A stretch of DNA of 64,000 bases, taken from positions 4,650,001 through 4,714,000 of the forward strand of contig CP064963.1 of assembly GCA_016699165.1 (NCBI GenBank), given 5' to 3'. Below are positions 27,640 to 38,500 of the stretch, piece by piece (position 1 is the stretch's first letter; every line of letters begins with the position of its first letter). Under the pieces are notes generated by a model, which was not told the DNA's origin, did not search any database, and was given only the letters and a program-made list of their open reading frames with translations. The position numbers and the translations under genes are program-made. The DNA is from Candidatus Melainabacteria bacterium. Lineage in GTDB: Bacteria > Cyanobacteriota > Vampirovibrionia > Obscuribacterales > Obscuribacteraceae.

Positions 27640-28113
27640 TTATTCAGCTTGTAATTCGTCAGATGTATCAACGTCGCTATCGCTTATGTCTTCTATTTCG
27701 CCTGGAACGATACACAGAGGAATTTCTGAGTTATTAATCAGATAACTCACAATTGGATTTAACTTTTGAAAGAATGTTCTTCTTTTAGGGTCGATTGTTC
27801 CAAGGAAAATCAAGTCTGCGCCTAGCTCTCTTGAGACGTTGAGCAAATCTTTAGCGACTTCACCAGTGCGGATTTCTCCAGAGGCGTTAATACCGCGACT
27901 TTTCAAATCGCCAATTACACGATCAATTAATTTGTTGGCTTTCAAGTTTGGGCGTTCGGACGCCACCAATTGTGCCACCACGCCAACCTTTTCAGGATCC
28001 GGCATAATGCGAAGTAATACAAGTTCAGCATTGAGAGAGCGTGCCTGTTTTTCAGCCATGGCTAACACTTTGGCACTTCTTTTGGGGCTAGTAAATGCAA
28101 CTACCAGTTTCAT
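27640..28113 (-). CDS. Universal stress protein family, paralogue
   Basis: A 157-residue UspA-fold protein, clearly related to the gene facing it (both have PxxVGVVAxLxA in the first half and ELGADLIFLGT in the second). It has an acidic C-terminal tail (EIEDISDSDVDTSDELQ). As in its paralogue, the canonical ATP-binding glycine motif is not obvious. It lies 32 bases after the PiT transporter gene on the same strand, so the two may be cotranscribed. Confidence 0.8.
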   Translation of the reverse strand: MKLVVAFTSPKRSAKVLAMAEKQARSLNAELVLLRIMPDPEKVGVVAQLVASERPNLKANKLIDRVIGDLKSRGINASGEIRTGEVAKDLLNVSRELGADLIFLGTIDPKRRTFFQKLNPIVSYLINNSEIPLCIVPGEIEDISDSDVDTSDELQAE

Positions 28114-28145
28114 AGTTTAGATTAACTCCATGTTTTTAAGCGTCA

Positions 28146-29183
28146 TTAACCATGCCAAACTAATTTCAAAAGAAAATAACACGCTGCAGATAGAGAAAAT
28201 GCAACGGGAAAGGTTAGTACCCAAGCTAATACTATCAGTTTTAATGTCTTGGGATTCAATTTTTCGCGTCCATAAGACGGAATTGTCCCACCAGCTACTG
28301 CCGAGCTAAGTGTGTGAGTTGTACTTATGGGGGCTCCTATGTGAGAGGCGACCATGATTATAAGTGCAGTGGCCATCGAAGCCCCAAAGCCTTGCGAGTG
28401 AGTCAATTTCTCTTTGCTTATCTTTGTGCCCACGGTGCGAATAACTTTCCATCCGCCAATCACTGTTCCAAGTCCAATGGCAGTTGCTGCTGAAATCATG
28501 ACCCAGAGCGGAATATCAGTTGTAGTGTATCCATACTGGCTAAAGTGTGTGCCTAAAATTAGAGCGATAATGCCCATTGTTTTTTGACCGTCATTGCCGC
28601 CGTGGCTGAAACTTACAGAAGCGCTTGAAAAAATGTGAGCCCATCGCATCATCTGTCTTCGACTCTTCAGTTTGGCTGGATCTTCTTCTTTATTATTTTC
28701 TTGCGAAACCAAGAGTGCAAGCCAGGTTATCAGTGCGCCAGAGCCAAAGCCAATTAAAGGTGAAATAAGTAGAGCTAAAAATACTTTGTTCAGTTCGTGC
28801 CACTCAACACCACTTGCTCCTGCAGCCATTACACCTGCACCAAATAAGGCACCAATCAGGCAGTGTGATGAACTCACTGGAATTCCATGCCACCATGTGA
28901 ATAAATTCCAAATCAGTGCAGATACAAGCACTGCCACCACAATCGGTAGAGTGACATGATCGGCTGGGATAATTTTGGTTATCACTTGTGCAACCGCTGT
29001 TCCTACAAGCAAGGCGCCCATGAAGTTGAGTATGCCACTCATGAAAATGGCGATTCCAGGTCTTAATGCCTTGGTATAAATGACGGTGGCAACTGCATTT
29101 GCCGTGTCGTGGAAGCCGTTGACGAAATCGAATCCCAGTGCCAGAGCGACTGCTATGACGGCGATTACTGTGTCCACAGACAT
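28146..29183 (-). CDS. PiT-family inorganic phosphate transporter
   Basis: A 345-residue inner-membrane phosphate permease, driven by protons or sodium. It shows the two inverted signature repeats of the family: GFDFVNGFHDTANAVAT near residue 20 and SFSHGGNDGQKTMG near residue 203, with about ten hydrophobic helices. PiT transporters carry metal-phosphate complexes at low affinity. There is no phoU-like (DUF47) gene next to it, often the partner; a universal stress protein gene follows instead. Confidence 0.94.
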   Translation of the reverse strand: MSVDTVIAVIAVALALGFDFVNGFHDTANAVATVIYTKALRPGIAIFMSGILNFMGALLVGTAVAQVITKIIPADHVTLPIVVAVLVSALIWNLFTWWHGIPVSSSHCLIGALFGAGVMAAGASGVEWHELNKVFLALLISPLIGFGSGALITWLALLVSQENNKEEDPAKLKSRRQMMRWAHIFSSASVSFSHGGNDGQKTMGIIALILGTHFSQYGYTTTDIPLWVMISAATAIGLGTVIGGWKVIRTVGTKISKEKLTHSQGFGASMATALIIMVASHIGAPISTTHTLSSAVAGGTIPSYGREKLNPKTLKLIVLAWVLTFPVAFSLSAACYFLLKLVWHG

Positions 29184-29331
29184 TAGTTATTCTTAAGAGG
29201 CTAGAGCCTTCTCAAGCTCCTATTTTGGGTAATGACATTCTCTAATTGAATATCAATTCTTTGGTAAAGTAGAGGTTAAGAATAGCCTATTGGCATACGA
29301 CTTTTACAGCTCTAACTTGAGGAGTTAAATT

Positions 29332-30234
29332 ATTAGCTCAAAGTCCGATGATAGAAAAGCCCAGGACGACGAGGACGAAGATGTTCTCGATTCCAGTCGG
29401 GTTCGCTCGGCTAAACAAGCCAAAATGCTAAAGCAGGCTGTAGCCAGTAATCCTGACGCTTTTGTTTCTTTTTCGGAAGGCATGGCCACAGTGGATAAAT
29501 TCGAACTCATTTATGACTCGATGACATCGGCCTGCGCACTTCCTTTAGCTTCCCAGGAATTCGTCTCTTTCAGCCAGGGAATGTCTAACGTAGACAAGTT
29601 TGAGTTAATTCACTCCGCTGGCTTTATCCACAACATCGGAAAAATCACTTCATTTGCTCAGGCGGCAGAAGTCCTTGCTCAGTTAACGCAACTTTCAGAT
29701 ACACTTTGTCGACTATTGTCTGGTGTAAAAAGCTATCCATTTCTCAATTTGGTTTCAGTCGAATGGAAACAATTGCTTGAGCACAAAGAGTTTTGTGCTC
29801 ATCAAAATTTATTGCAGCTCGATTCGCACCTAAACATAGAAGAGACACTTTTGGATTTGTGTCATCAGCTTTATCACCTGGCTAATCCATGTATTGACAG
29901 GCTTTACGGTCAAGAAAAACTAGACATGGAAAATTACAAGGACGTCATGCTCTGGAGCGAAGCGGCAGCTCTTATTTGCGAGACCGCTCTTCGTCATGAA
30001 CTTGGCTTTCTCGATTCAAGCCCGGTCCAGTTTTTGGTTCAGGACAAGAAAGAAAATTACTATGTCGACCTGGATCAGTTTTTGCTCAAAAGTAATCTTG
30101 AAGATTTATGCAAGCTGCTTTCAAAATCGATGGTTCGCGGCTCCAGTAGCCTGACTATGAGCGCATGGATAGAATCGGCATATGAAAGTTATATAAGAAC
30201 GTTCAAGCAACGCTCTGGATTGATAAAAGTTTAA
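29332..30234 (+). CDS. Hypothetical protein with internal repeat, apparent ATT start
   Basis: A 300-residue protein that I do not recognise. The first ATG in frame is at 29425, but the frame is open 31 codons further up and begins at ATT 29332, seven bases after a perfect GAGGAG; no ATG, GTG or TTG is available there. The extra N-terminus is very acidic (AQDDEDEDVLDSS). Residues about 43-95 hold two copies of FVSFSxGMxxVDKFELI, 33 residues apart. The rest is helical and leucine-rich. No signal peptide or membrane helix is seen. Confidence 0.65.
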   Translation: MSSKSDDRKAQDDEDEDVLDSSRVRSAKQAKMLKQAVASNPDAFVSFSEGMATVDKFELIYDSMTSACALPLASQEFVSFSQGMSNVDKFELIHSAGFIHNIGKITSFAQAAEVLAQLTQLSDTLCRLLSGVKSYPFLNLVSVEWKQLLEHKEFCAHQNLLQLDSHLNIEETLLDLCHQLYHLANPCIDRLYGQEKLDMENYKDVMLWSEAAALICETALRHELGFLDSSPVQFLVQDKKENYYVDLDQFLLKSNLEDLCKLLSKSMVRGSSSLTMSAWIESAYESYIRTFKQRSGLIKV

Positions 30235-30247
30235 AGCTAAGCTAAAT

Positions 30248-30565
30248 CTAGTATGCGGGCGAAGTATATCTAGCTTCAACCGGTTCTACTGCATTGGTAT
30301 CGGCATAGACCCAGAGGTCGCCTGGACGCCAGTGCATGGGTTGTTTGCTCAGAAAACGAAATACGAGCAATTGGCGAATAATGCGACGGGCGGAAGGATT
30401 ACCGTCTCCGCGCTTGTCGTTTGCCAGTCTGGTGCGCAACTGAATAGCTTCGCGTTTGGTCCAGCAAAATGCAGGTCCTGGATTTGCACCCTTGGAACGG
30501 CATAAAATAGCTACTTTCCCCGAGGGCTGCGGCCAACCTAAAACGTAATAATTTTCTTCATGCAT
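30248..30565 (-). CDS. Hypothetical protein
   Basis: A 105-residue basic protein, not recognised. It is rich in arginine and tryptophan and contains CWTKREAIQLRTRLANDKRG and a later MHWRPGDLWVY. Codon use looks like coding sequence and it fills the gap between two plus-strand genes. The start at 30565 has GAGG only two bases upstream, so initiation is uncertain. It is divergent from the heptosyltransferase with just 29 bases between them. Confidence 0.55.
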   Translation of the reverse strand: MHEENYYVLGWPQPSGKVAILCRSKGANPGPAFCWTKREAIQLRTRLANDKRGDGNPSARRIIRQLLVFRFLSKQPMHWRPGDLWVYADTNAVEPVEARYTSPAY

Positions 30566-30594
30566 ACCCTCTAATAATAGGGCAAAATCGAGAG

Positions 30595-31570
30595 ATGAGA
30601 AGCCCTCAACATATAGTAATTTTTCATCCTGCCGCCATTGGTGATTCTATGATGGCAACTCCTGTGGCTATGGTGCTGAAGAATTCTTTTCCAGACGCAA
30701 AGATTACTTATTGGTCACATTCAAGTCTGCGACCGCTTGTTCTAGATATGTGTCCGTATATCGATTCGTTCATGGATTTTAAAAAAGAAAATGTTTTTCG
30801 GTTGCTTTCTCAATTGAAAGCAACCAAATGATTTATTCATCGACCTGTCAGCGTCCTTGCGCGGGGGCTTTCTGTCTGCTTTGGGAGCGAACAAAGCATT
30901 TTGTATGACCAAGCAAAAAGTGGGCGATATAGCTTTTGGGCATATGGTGGATAACTTTCTTGATACCATCAGACCTATTTGTCCTCAGTTGCCCGAAAAG
31001 TTTTTCCCAACTCTTGATGTTGAAAGAATTCCAGAATCGGCCCTGTCACCAGATGTGGTGCAGGTGGTTCAAAATAATTCTAATTTGATTGCCATCGTCC
31101 CTGGTGTCGGTAAATTGCGACCAAATAGAGCATGGCCAGAAACGAATTGGGCTGAGCTTATTCAAAACATTTTGGCATCAGGAAAATATTTGCCTGTCTT
31201 TATCGGTGGTCCTGAAGAAGTAGAGTTAGGCTTGAAGTTAACAAATGAATTTCCCGCTTGCATAAATCTGTGCGGCAAATTGAGTCTGGCACAAACTGCT
31301 TATGTACTCAAAAATTGTAATCTCGTAGTCTCTGCCGATACCGGACCTGCCCACATCGCCACTGCGGTTGGAACTCCAGTTGTTGGAATGTATGGACCGA
31401 CTCAAGCCAGTCGTTATGGTCCATATGACTGTCGAGCTGACGCGATAGACGCAAGTGACCAGTGTCAATGTCGTTATGAAAAGGCTTGCAAGCTCAATTC
31501 AGGCGAAGCAAGCGGTGAGTGCATGAAATCAATAACCACCAAAGTAGTATTGGATAAGCTACAAAGCTAA
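30595..31570 (+). CDS. Glycosyltransferase family 9 (heptosyltransferase-like), frameshifted
   Basis: A lipopolysaccharide core-type glycosyltransferase in two frames. The first part (30595-30831) reads IVIFHPAAIGDSMMATPVAM, the family's N-terminal nucleotide-fold start, and ends at TGA after QLKATK. The second frame continues DLFIDLSASLRGGFLSALG and runs to 31570, with VPGVGKLRPNRAWPETNWAE and SADTGPAHIATAVGTP, the ADP-heptose donor site. A two-base loss at about 30829 (AAATGAT for AAATATGAT, giving KYDL) would restore one protein of about 325 residues. It would transfer heptose or a similar sugar to lipid A core. Confidence 0.8.
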
Positions 31571-31592
31571 GCTGGCGCCTGAATTAATCTTC

Positions 31593-31621
31593 TTGACAAG
31601 CGGGCGTGTCGGACATAGTAT
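31593..31621 (+). promoter_or_regulatory. Strong sigma70-type promoter of the LysM giant
   Basis: Consensus TTGACA at 31593-31598, a 17-base spacer and TAGTAT at 31616-31621. Transcription would begin near 31628, about 58 bases before the chosen ATG. Confidence 0.85.
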
Positions 31622-31685
31622 AAGGTGGCATATTTACTATTAATTGAATGATTTTTTGCTGCGCCTTTCAGAGGACTTTTTTACT

Positions 31686-34600
31686 ATGGCCGACCCCAAA
31701 GCCCCTGTTGTTAACGAAGTTACAGATAGAGTAGAACCGGTAGCACCTGTTACGGATGCTTCTGCACCTATTCAAGCTGAAGTAACTCCTGCAAATGGCA
31801 CTCGTTTAGAAACTGCAGCTCCTGCCGCCGTGCCAGATGGCAGTACTTTTACCTTCAAACCAAAAGACGGTCCTGAATTAACAGGCAATGTAACTAGAGT
31901 TGAAAATCGCAATATCTTAACTACAACAGCAGGCGATACATATGATGTTAGGCAGCAACCGGACAAACGTGCAGTCTTAATCAAAGTCGAGAAAGATCCT
32001 ACTACCGGAAAAATTACCGACGTGCCAAGTGGTGCTGGCGTCGTTCGACCAATTGTAATTCCCCCGGATGGGGTAACTATGTCCAATCCGGTTAACGACA
32101 AGGTCACCACAGTTAAAGCTTTCACTCCATCGGGTGTTGTTCTTGAAACTGGCGCTCTCGGTCGTAAAGGTGACACCGTTCTTTCATTAGCTTCCCCCAG
32201 TCTTCCTGCTACTGAAATAGCGGGAATAGTTCCGCCACGAAAAACTTTTGAAGCTTCAGCTGTTGTGAATGCGGAAGGAGTAATTCCAGCAAACACTAGA
32301 ATTCTAGCCGATCTATTGCCAGCCGAACTGCGCCCTTTAGCTAATGAGCGTGGCATGGTCAAACTGAGTGATGTCCCTGAGCCTACAAAGGACAAGTAAT
32401 TCAAACAATAAAAGCGGGACTGGAAAGTGGAGCTATTTTTCCTAATCGTCATGGCGGACTAGTTCCCAAAGATAGTGGTTTTCATAATTCGGCTTTTGTG
32501 AGTCCAGATAGTTCTGCCTTGCCTAACCCTAAAGGCGATCTGGTTATAAAAGGCGGACCTCACAATCCTCCAGCTTTTGTAAATACACCTGAATTTCAGA
32601 ATTTCAAAGCTGCAAATCCAGATTTAACTGGTCGCGATTTAGTTCGTGGATACTTTTCTCAAGCTAAAGCTGATTATCTTGCACAGAATCGTTCAATGGA
32701 AGGCTTCAATCAGAAAATGTTTGGCGATAACGTGCCGGGATGGGCGCAGCGTCGCTTTGGAGAGGGCGGCGATTTTGTAATGCGCGACCCCACAAAAATG
32801 CCAGGTTTTGATATCGGTGGCGGTGATAAGATGCATCGCAACATGATCGAGTTTTGGAAAGGCATTCAAGGCATGAAGCCAGGCGACAGCTTGAATGGAC
32901 TTCTTGATTTGATGAACGGTCGTATGAATGGCAAAGACATCATGCGCCTTAGTGACTTCCTGACGGGACAGTTAGGTCGCAAAGGTAGTGACGCGCTTGG
33001 CATGCAAGACATCATGAATTTAAGCACTCTGTTTAAAGGATTCGGTGATAGAGCTGGTCTAAGCATGCAGTTTGGTGATAATAGATCTGGTTTGATGATG
33101 TCCTTTGGATTGAATGGTAGATTCGATTTTCAAATTCGGTTTGGTGCTCTAACTCTAGGTTTTGGAGATAGAGGGCAAACTGGTCTTCAACAAATCGGTA
33201 GACTCTTGTTCACTTCAGATGGTCGCCAGACTCAAGCGTCTCTTGGTACAGGCGGACTTCGAGCCGGAGATATTCTCAGTCGAGGTTTTACTGGACAAGG
33301 GCAAGGTCAATGGAATCCATTTGGTCCAGGCACCGGAGATGGTGCGCTGCGAACAACTCAGCTTACGGCTAGTTTGACTCAGGGAAATCGTGATTTGATT
33401 AATACCTTGCGAGACAATTCTGCTAGGTTGAATCAACAACTGGATGCATCCAAACTTGCTCAAATGAGCAAGACCCCTGGTCTTTTACCGGGTGATTTTA
33501 AACCTGGTCAACTTGATCCTGGAGGCAAAGGTCAAATTCTTCAGAATTTCGATCCGTTAAGACAGGACGCTGGAAGATTACAACCCGGACAAAGACTCGA
33601 CGGTCCTAGAATTCTTACCGGCAATATTGAAATGGATGGACGTGCTCTTGATGGTATGGGCGGTCGTAGAGGTCCACTTACTGCAGCCGCGCATGAAGCT
33701 TCGATGAAAGGAGATTTGCAAAACTTACAAGGAAAAGGAGATCAGTTATTACCAGGTGCTAAATTGCCTGGCGAGAAGCTCACTATCGAAGAAGAAGCGG
33801 CGAAGAAAAAGCTTGAAGAAGAGAAGAAAAAAGGCGATCTTCGCTCGGGTGAGCAATTTATACAAGATGAACAAGAGCGTAAAGCAAAAGAGCGTCGCGA
33901 GCAGGAAGAAGATCGCGAAGAGGAGTTGGAAGCTCTTAGTGAACAGGATGAAGCTAAACGAAGAGCACTATTGCTAATTTTAGAAGCACGTAGAAAGCGC
34001 GAGAAAGAGTTAAAAGAAAAAGCGCTCAAAGAGCAAATAACCAAACAAGAAGAAGCGAAGCGTGCGCAATATCGAGTTGCCATCGGCGATTCGCTCGAAA
34101 ATATTGCCACCAAACAGCTGCGCAATCCTAGATTGGCTGGACTTATTTTTGACATTAACAAAAAAGTGGTGCCAATTAAGTTTATGAACGGCAAAGAAGT
34201 TGCAGTTCTCAATGTCGGAGCCATTCTTTCGCTACCTTCGGTGAAAGAGATAAAAGATTTTTCGCAAGCAGGATTTACACTTGGTCCTAAATTCAACAAA
34301 GTTGACTTCACCATGCCCGCAGTTTCGCAGCAAGGCAAGACCGCAGAAGACGAGCTTGAGGCGATGTTCGGATCCAATTGGCATGGGACCGAAGCTGGAG
34401 AAGGACAGTCCGACTTATCACAAAATGTACCGCAAAATGGAAAGAGTCAAGAAGAAATGGATGAATTCACCAAACGTCGCCTAAACATAGAGAGCGTGCT
34501 TGGGCAAATGGGACCAAAGCGAGCTGCTGATGGCCGAATGCGCTACACTGTAAGGCTTGGTGACACGCTCAAATCCATTGCTATGAAGCATCCAGCATTA

Positions 34601-35368
34601 GAGGATGTATCGTCCTGGAGACTGCTTGCTGAGCTAAATAATTTTTCGACAGAAACCGATGCAAACGACAATCCAAAAGCAATCGTCCCGCGTGGTTCGG
34701 TGCTCATGATACCAACCAGAGCTGAAGTAGAAGAACATAAAAGAAAAATGGGTCTGCGTAAAGCAATTGTACTTCCCGGACAGAGTGTCACCACTGGTAG
34801 TGCATTGCCTTCACTCAAGCATTGTCCGAATTGTGGACAGAAATCACTTCATACGGCAACTACATGTGAGTGTGGTAGCGAATTTGTGAGTGATTCAATA
34901 AAATCTGTTTCTGCCGCTGCTAATACTGGAGCACCATATATGGTGAATCAGGAAAATCAATCTCAATCGCAGGTAGCAACAAATAATTTTCTTGCAGGAA
35001 CTCCTAGCAAAAAAGAAGACCGCTTCGAGTTAGCTGCAAAATCAGGACATGTAGACGGCGATCACTGGAATGATATTGCCAATCTTGATCCTGAAACTCG
35101 CATTGTCAAATTGAATTCTGTTTTTGATCCCAGTCTTGAGTTTTCACTCTTGCTGCTACAGGCGCTGGTTGAGGGACGATGGCTGCCTGTGGCGGGCTAT
35201 GAAATGCGTGAGAATGCTGCAATCCGAATTGACTACACCGATGCCAAATCGCGCAGCACTGTCAAAATCGATTTGCCTCCTTCAGCCGCCCAAGATTTGG
35301 CGAAGAATGACCTGGTTAAGAACTGGCAGAACTATAAACGTAAGTTTGTGACCATTTTGCCCTCTTAG
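31686..35368 (+). CDS. Large cytosolic-type LysM protein with zinc ribbon, frameshifted
   Basis: About 1,227 residues once one base is added. The first frame runs from ATG 31686 (AGAGGA about ten bases upstream) to a stop at 32397-32399. One extra A in ACAAAGGAC near 32387 joins VPEPTKGQVIQTIKAGLE and the frame that continues to 35368. Order: proline/valine-rich N-terminus, a glycine-rich middle with FQIRFGALTLGFGDRG, a charged coiled coil (33780-34060), LysM (YRVAIGDSLENIATK, 34066), a second LysM (YTVRLGDTLKSIAMKHP, 34540), a zinc ribbon (CPNCG with CECG) and a C-terminal domain. There is no signal peptide. The C-terminal cassette matches the giant encoded next to it. Confidence 0.8.
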
Positions 35369-35591
35369 GGTACTGCCAAAATTAACAATTAAGTCTGCAA
35401 TCCCCGACTGGCGCCTGTCCGGAAAAATTAATGTAAGTAGTAGAAAAATGTTGTCTAACTTACATCTAAATTGCTTAGATATATGTAATATAAGCAAACC
35501 CGGTGCTTGGAAACACCCCTTACCAAATCCGCGTTTCTAGCGATTCCACCATATAGGGCGCCCCCCAGCTTTCGAAGCTGTAAGGAAGCGC

Positions 35592-38500
35592 ATGTATCCC
35601 TCGGGAAAAATTTTAGGAACTAAAGTAATGCCGCCTGAGAACGATGTACCAGCAGATAAAGTAGAGGAACCGGAAGTAAAGCCTAAGCTTCCAGAGATTC
35701 CAACTGTCGACATGACGATCCAAAATCCGCTCCCAAAAACGGAGTCTACGGCTGTAGTGAACGCATGTGCTGTAGACGGTTCTGATCCGACTAAAAAGCT
35801 TACCGTTGCAGCCGGAACCGATGCTGGACAAATTTTACCAAAGGTGGCCGTTCCAACGGCTAATAGTGAACTTACAGCTATGGGTTGTCCAAATGGAGAA
35901 GTAACAACTACTCCTTTCAAAATCGATCCTAAAACTGTTGCTAATAATCGCCTTGCGGAAACTAACTCAATTTTTCAAGCAAATGGATTGAAGCCTATTG
36001 AGGTCGAGCCTGATGCACAGGGGCAAGTAGGCGATATTGGAAAATTTTTCGCAAGAGTTTTTAAATCGGAAGTGCAGGCGGGTGATGGAACTAACGCCAC
36101 TTTAAGGCTGAAAGAGTACGTTAAGCCAGATGGAACTAAGGCGGAATTAGTCACAAATGTGTCAGGACAACAGGGCAATACAGAAATTTCGCGCGACACA
36201 GCAGGAAATATCACCGAATTAAAAACTCCTGATAAGACTTACACAATGGGTCCTAACGGAAAGTGGATTGTTTCAAATAAAGCTGGGGAAATTATTGGTG
36301 CCGATGGCAAACCCGTGACGATAGATGGTAAGCCTGTTTTGCTCGCTGGAGCCCAATTTGATGCGGATAGAAGGTTAGTTGTTAATGGAAAAGCGTACGA
36401 TGTTACTCAAAACCTTTCTATAACCGATACGGGCAAGAAGGGTGTATATAACATCGCCAACATGGACAAAATGTCCTTGTTGAAGTTTGACGCCAGAACA
36501 AACGTAGAATTCACCCAAAACATAAGGGGCGAACAAGTCGATTCAAGCGTTAAAGCCACAGCTGGTGCTGTTTCAGAAGTTAAAAGGTCTAATGGCGAAA
36601 CAGTTATCGCAAATAGAGATCAGAGTACTAAAGAACTTACTTCGATAGTTATCAAATCAGCTGATGGTTCCACCGCTACCAAATGGGAGAGAACGGGGCC
36701 TAACGAATGGAAAATTGGTGATCGTAAAGTTGTAGGTAACGTTTCAATCGCTGGTGATGGTTCAATCACCATTAATGATACCGCTAATAATCTACGCACA
36801 TATATCGGTATCGACGGAAAACAGGAAATAAGAAAGATATCCGGTAACGCAGGTGAAGAGAGAGTCGATTATGCTGCAATTACCAATGACAAAGGTCAGG
36901 TAGAGCAGCTTGTCTATAAAGACAATCTATATACTGCTTCCAATGGTCTTAAATTCAACGAACAAGGAAATCCTTACATCGAGATTCCATCGCCCCCTGG
37001 AGAAGCCAATGTGGTAGGCGATAAGTCCGTAGTAACTTTCAATCTAAAAGACGATCCAGTCTCCAAATTGCCGGCGGGAACCCGTGTGGAATCCGGTCCC
37101 AGAAGTACCAGTGTTTTTGATGAAGGCGGCCGTTTGATGTACCGCTACAAAGCGGGAGAAAAAATCGGACCCGGCAGTCAGCCAACTGAAGCTTATAAGT
37201 ATCAACAAAAACCTGATGGCACATATGGTGTCGTCGAATATAGTAATGGTTCAGGTAAATTTGTACTTACAGATCAAAAACGCGATGGATTCGATGTCTG
37301 GAAAGGACCCGACGGCAAAGAGATTGTTGGTAATGTTTCAGTATTAGAAAATGGCTCGATAAAGACCGAGCGAAGAAATGATAATGGCAAACTTGAAACT
37401 GTTTACCAAACTATTCAAGGTACAACGATTATCACTAATTCCGATGGTGAGCGTCGCGTGCTCGATCTCAGCAAGTCCGATCCGAAGGAGCAATTGCTGC
37501 TTTCTGAGGATCCTATCAAAAACGCAAAAGGTGAAGTAACTGGCAGCGTAATTAAGTTAAGAGACGGTGTCCCACCTAATGGCACCACATACAAATATGA
37601 CAAAGCTTCAGGAACATATTCTGAGATCGGCCCTGATGGCAAGGAAGTTAAAACCACCAAAGGAAAAGTCGAAGTTTTTGCTGATGGCTCTGTGCGGATT
37701 GAAAATGCAGAGAACAACTCATTAACGCAGATTGAACCTACTGGTGAATCGAGAACCAAATTCAATAGAACTGGTGCCACCATACTTCGCGATCGCTCTG
37801 GAAATGTTACAGAGACTAAAGATGGACATGGTAACGTTCGACGATATCAGTATGACATGGACATCAAAACCAAGACTCCGCGACTAACGAGAGTGGAAGA
37901 AGGCGATCCATTAAATGGTGGCCAATCATGGCAGCTTCAACCAGACGGAACATGGAAGAGTTCTAAGGGCGATAGCTTTGCTGGCTTGATGACGGTAGAC
38001 AAAAATACCGGTAACAGAATTATTGAAGATCGAACTTCTAAAACTCTGACCAGCGAAAGCGTAGCTGATGGCACAGTTAGAAGAGAGAATTTGGATAGCG
38101 CTTTCACACAGATTCTCGAAGGAGACAAAGTTGATGTAAGCCAGGACAACCATGGTAATGTTATCAATTTTTATCATGGACCTAGTGGAGAGATTGATGC
38201 TGTAAAGCTTGCCGATGGAACAGTTGTTGTTCGCGATCAACAAACTCTGTCTGAAATTCAGGCCAGAGACGAGAGATTTAAAAGTCCAAATCAAGTCAAG
38301 GTTGGCAATATAACCCTCACTGACAATAAGCTTGTTATATCTAGTGGCAATAAGATTGAAGAAACAGATTTAAAAACGGGTAGCAAATACACTTATGAAG
38401 CAGTAACATCTGGAAGTCAAATAACTAGAAAATTGGTGGCTGCTTCGATTCCTGTGGGCCAAGCTGGTGCGGCAGATCACCTATTTAAACTAGATGAGTC

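Noticed and set aside
30820..30835. In-frame TGA in the heptosyltransferase as a selenocysteine codon, given the nearby selenium genes
   Set aside because: Reading through TGA in the same frame gives no family resemblance, while the next frame gives a clear heptosyltransferase continuation. It is a frameshift, not Sec.
31772..32452. 226-codon open frame on the minus strand
   Set aside because: It lies wholly opposite the N-terminal part of the LysM giant, has no ribosome binding site, and has Thr/Ser/Pro-rich shadow composition.
33742..34377. 211-codon serine-rich open frame on the minus strand
   Set aside because: It is the antisense of a charged coiled-coil segment; the repeated Ser/Phe composition is the mirror of Lys/Glu codons.
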